A stretch of 39,667 nucleotides of DNA from Deltaproteobacteria bacterium (GTDB taxonomy: Bacteria; Myxococcota_A; Polyangia; Haliangiales; SHYZ01), in assembly GCA_016210055.1 (NCBI GenBank), contig JACQUZ010000038.1, forward strand, positions 1 through 39,667. The letters run 5' to 3'. Below the pieces are notes generated by a model, which saw only the letters and a list, made by a program, of their open reading frames with translations, was not told where the DNA came from and did not search any database. Each line of letters starts with the position of its first letter. Within the stretch, counting starts at the first letter, position 1. The position numbers were made by a program, and so were the translations under genes. Shown here one piece after another: positions 38,037 to 39,667 of the stretch.

Positions 38037-39667
38037 AGCACCTCCGCATCACCAATTTCGCGATCCTGTCGGATGTCGCGCTTGACCTGGCGCCCGGGTT
38101 CAACGTGCTTAGCGGTGAGACGGGAGCGGGGAAGTCGCTCATCGTCGATGCCGTGGCGTTGCTTCGCGGCGGGAGGGCGAGCGCGGATATCCCGCGTGCC
38201 GGTGCGGACGAGGCGGTTGTTGAGGCCATCTTTGAGCCTTCCTCGGACCTTGCGGATCTCGCACGGGAGCGGCTTTTTGGCCTCGGGCTGTCGTTCGACG
38301 AATCGAGCCCAGAGATCCTTGTCCGCAGGGTGATTTCGGCCAAGGGACGCTCGAGGGTACACATTAACGGTGGCCTCACGACCGCGGCTGCGCTCGCCGA
38401 GATCGGCTCGTTGCTCGTCGACTTGGCAGGTCAGCACGAGCACCAGGGACTCGTGGATCCGTCACGCCACGCCGAGATCCTGGATGCCTTCGGAGTCCCC
38501 CCTGACCTCTCGACCCGTGTCCAGGTAGCGTACGAGCGGGCACGCGCCGCCGCAGGGGCTCTTGAGGGTGGGGATGTCTCGGCCCGGTCCCGGGCCGAGC
38601 GGGAGGATTTTCTTTGTTTTCAAGTTGAGGAAATCGACGGTGCAGAGCTCAAGGAAGGCGAGGAGCAGGAGCTCCTTGCCGAGCGAGATCGCCTGCGCGC
38701 TGCCGGAAAGCTGGGCGCATGTGCTCGTCGAGGTGAGGAGGCCCTTTATTCCCGTGAGGGGGCGGTGGTCGACGTCCTCTCCACCCTGGTCAAGGAGATC
38801 GAAGCTCTCGTCCATGTCGATCCCCGCCTCGCCGGGCCGAAACAGCAGGTGGAAGAGGCACGGCTCCTCTGCGAGGACGCGGCCGTGGTGCTGCGCCGAT
38901 ATGGCGACAGCGTGGCCGAGGATCCCGAGCGGCTGGCAGAAGTGGAAGAGCGCCTCCACTTGATTTCTCGCCTGTGCAAGAAGCACGGGGCCACGGTTGG
39001 CGACGTCCTCAACAAGCGCGCCCGCTTGGCAGCCGAGCTCGCGGAGCTCCAGGCTCACGAATCGCGGCGTGCCGAGCTGGCCCGTGAGCTCGACGTCGCT
39101 CGAGAGCAGGCGGCGCTCGCCGCCGCGGAGCTCTCGGATGCCCGGAAACATGCCGCTTTTCGGCTTGAGGCGGCCACTAGCGAAGCACTCGCCGAGCTAG
39201 GCATGGGAAGTGCTCGTGTCATGGTTCAGGTCGAGCCGCGCTTGGCCAGGGAAACCGACGGGGATGCCCTCGTTGCAGGTGGGCGACGTCTTTCACCTCG
39301 GGGGTGGGATCGGGTCGAGTTTCTCTTGTGCGCCAACAAGGGGGAAGAGCCTCGTCCCCTGGCAAAGGTGGCATCCGGCGGTGAGCTGTCCCGGATCATG
39401 TTGGCCCTCAAGCTATGTCTTCGCCATGCGGACATGGTTGGCACGTACGTATTCGACGAGGTGGACGCCGGGATTGGCGGTGGCACGGCCGAGGTAGTCG
39501 GGCGCCTAATTCGGCGCGTCGCGGAAACCCGACAGGTGATCTGCGTGACGCATCTTCCCCAGATTGCGGCCATGGGGAATGCCCATTTTCGGGTCGAAAA
39601 GGCAGAAAGGGACGGCCGTACCGAGACCAAGGTCACGCGACTATCACCAGGAGAGAGGAGAGAGGAG
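38030..39667 (+). CDS. recN: DNA repair protein RecN (C-terminus cut by window edge)
   Basis: RecN is an SMC-like ATPase that acts early in double-strand-break repair. ATG 38030 overlaps nadK by 7 nt; the frame is open for 546 codons to the window end. Visible are the N-terminal Walker A MLKHLRITNFAI...SGETGAGKSLIVDAV, GQHEHQGLVDPSRH, a long coiled-coil middle (SRAEREDFLCFQVEEID and after), the ABC signature KVASGGELSRIMLALK, Walker B YVFDEVDAGIGGGTAE, and VICVTHLPQIAAMG. Full RecN proteins are about 550-560 residues, so perhaps 5-15 residues are missing. Nothing suggests a break in the gene. Confidence 0.95.
   Translation, partial: MLKHLRITNFAILSDVALDLAPGFNVLSGETGAGKSLIVDAVALLRGGRASADIPRAGADEAVVEAIFEPSSDLADLARERLFGLGLSFDESSPEILVRRVISAKGRSRVHINGGLTTAAALAEIGSLLVDLAGQHEHQGLVDPSRHAEILDAFGVPPDLSTRVQVAYERARAAAGALEGGDVSARSRAEREDFLCFQVEEIDGAELKEGEEQELLAERDRLRAAGKLGACARRGEEALYSREGAVVDVLSTLVKEIEALVHVDPRLAGPKQQVEEARLLCEDAAVVLRRYGDSVAEDPERLAEVEERLHLISRLCKKHGATVGDVLNKRARLAAELAELQAHESRRAELARELDVAREQAALAAAELSDARKHAAFRLEAATSEALAELGMGSARVMVQVEPRLARETDGDALVAGGRRLSPRGWDRVEFLLCANKGEEPRPLAKVASGGELSRIMLALKLCLRHADMVGTYVFDEVDAGIGGGTAEVVGRLIRRVAETRQVICVTHLPQIAAMGNAHFRVEKAERDGRTETKVTRLSPGERREE

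Overview
The window is a dense, GC-rich (roughly 60-65 % by eye) bacterial chromosome segment. It holds 38 protein-coding genes, no gap over 300 bases, and no tRNA, rRNA, CRISPR array, phage or transposon that I could see. The sigma-factor-region-4-like Cys-rich protein, NtrC-type two-component systems, FHA/GGDEF signalling, a retraction ATPase of the PilT family, periplasmic TPR proteins and a possible AgmX-like C-terminal domain suggest a member of the Myxococcota or a relative among the former Deltaproteobacteria. This assignment comes from gene content only.

Layout. 1-479 (-): secreted protein cut by the left edge. 571-1926 (+): promoter, MerR-like regulator and Cys-rich sigma-region-4-like regulator. 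2018-8111 (+): purH-purD-purE, tsaC, a DUF1015 gene and an N6-adenine-type methyltransferase. 8113-9942: FHA-GGDEF cyclase (-) divergent from a secreted M15/DUF882-like peptidase (+). 9996-17155 (+): translationally coupled topoisomerase IV-like A and B subunits, then three TPR genes. 17185-19719 (+): nucleoside-kinase-like gene, panB, panC. 19703-20977 (-): two coupled genes of unknown function. 21092-23128 (+): CIRCE-controlled groES-groEL. 23246-24739 (+): small membrane protein and pilT. 24726-33012 (-): rplM-rpsI-aminotransferase-argC-sensor kinase-NtrC-type regulator, followed by a predicted sigma-54 promoter in front of a coiled-coil envelope protein and an outer-membrane beta-barrel. 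33147-37115 (+): overlapping three-gene signalling operon (REC-GGDEF, REC-PAS-kinase, NtrC-type regulator). 37167-39667 (+): nadK and recN, the latter cut by the right edge.

How it fits together. Most of the content is housekeeping: purine, pantothenate and arginine synthesis, translation, topology, chaperonin, NAD(P) and repair. Regulatory modules are set into it. The most interesting signals are: a beta-clamp-type QLDLF motif at the N-terminus of the ParC-like subunit; a nucleoside-kinase homologue that has lost the P-loop lysine; a two-component system joined to argC and placed directly upstream of a near-consensus sigma-54 promoter for two envelope genes; an SD-masking hairpin before purH; a C10 tract inside a Cys-rich sigma-like regulator; and several operon-first genes with a -10-like hexamer exactly 6 nt before the start codon, which suggests leaderless transcripts. 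All functional links are inferences from sequence.
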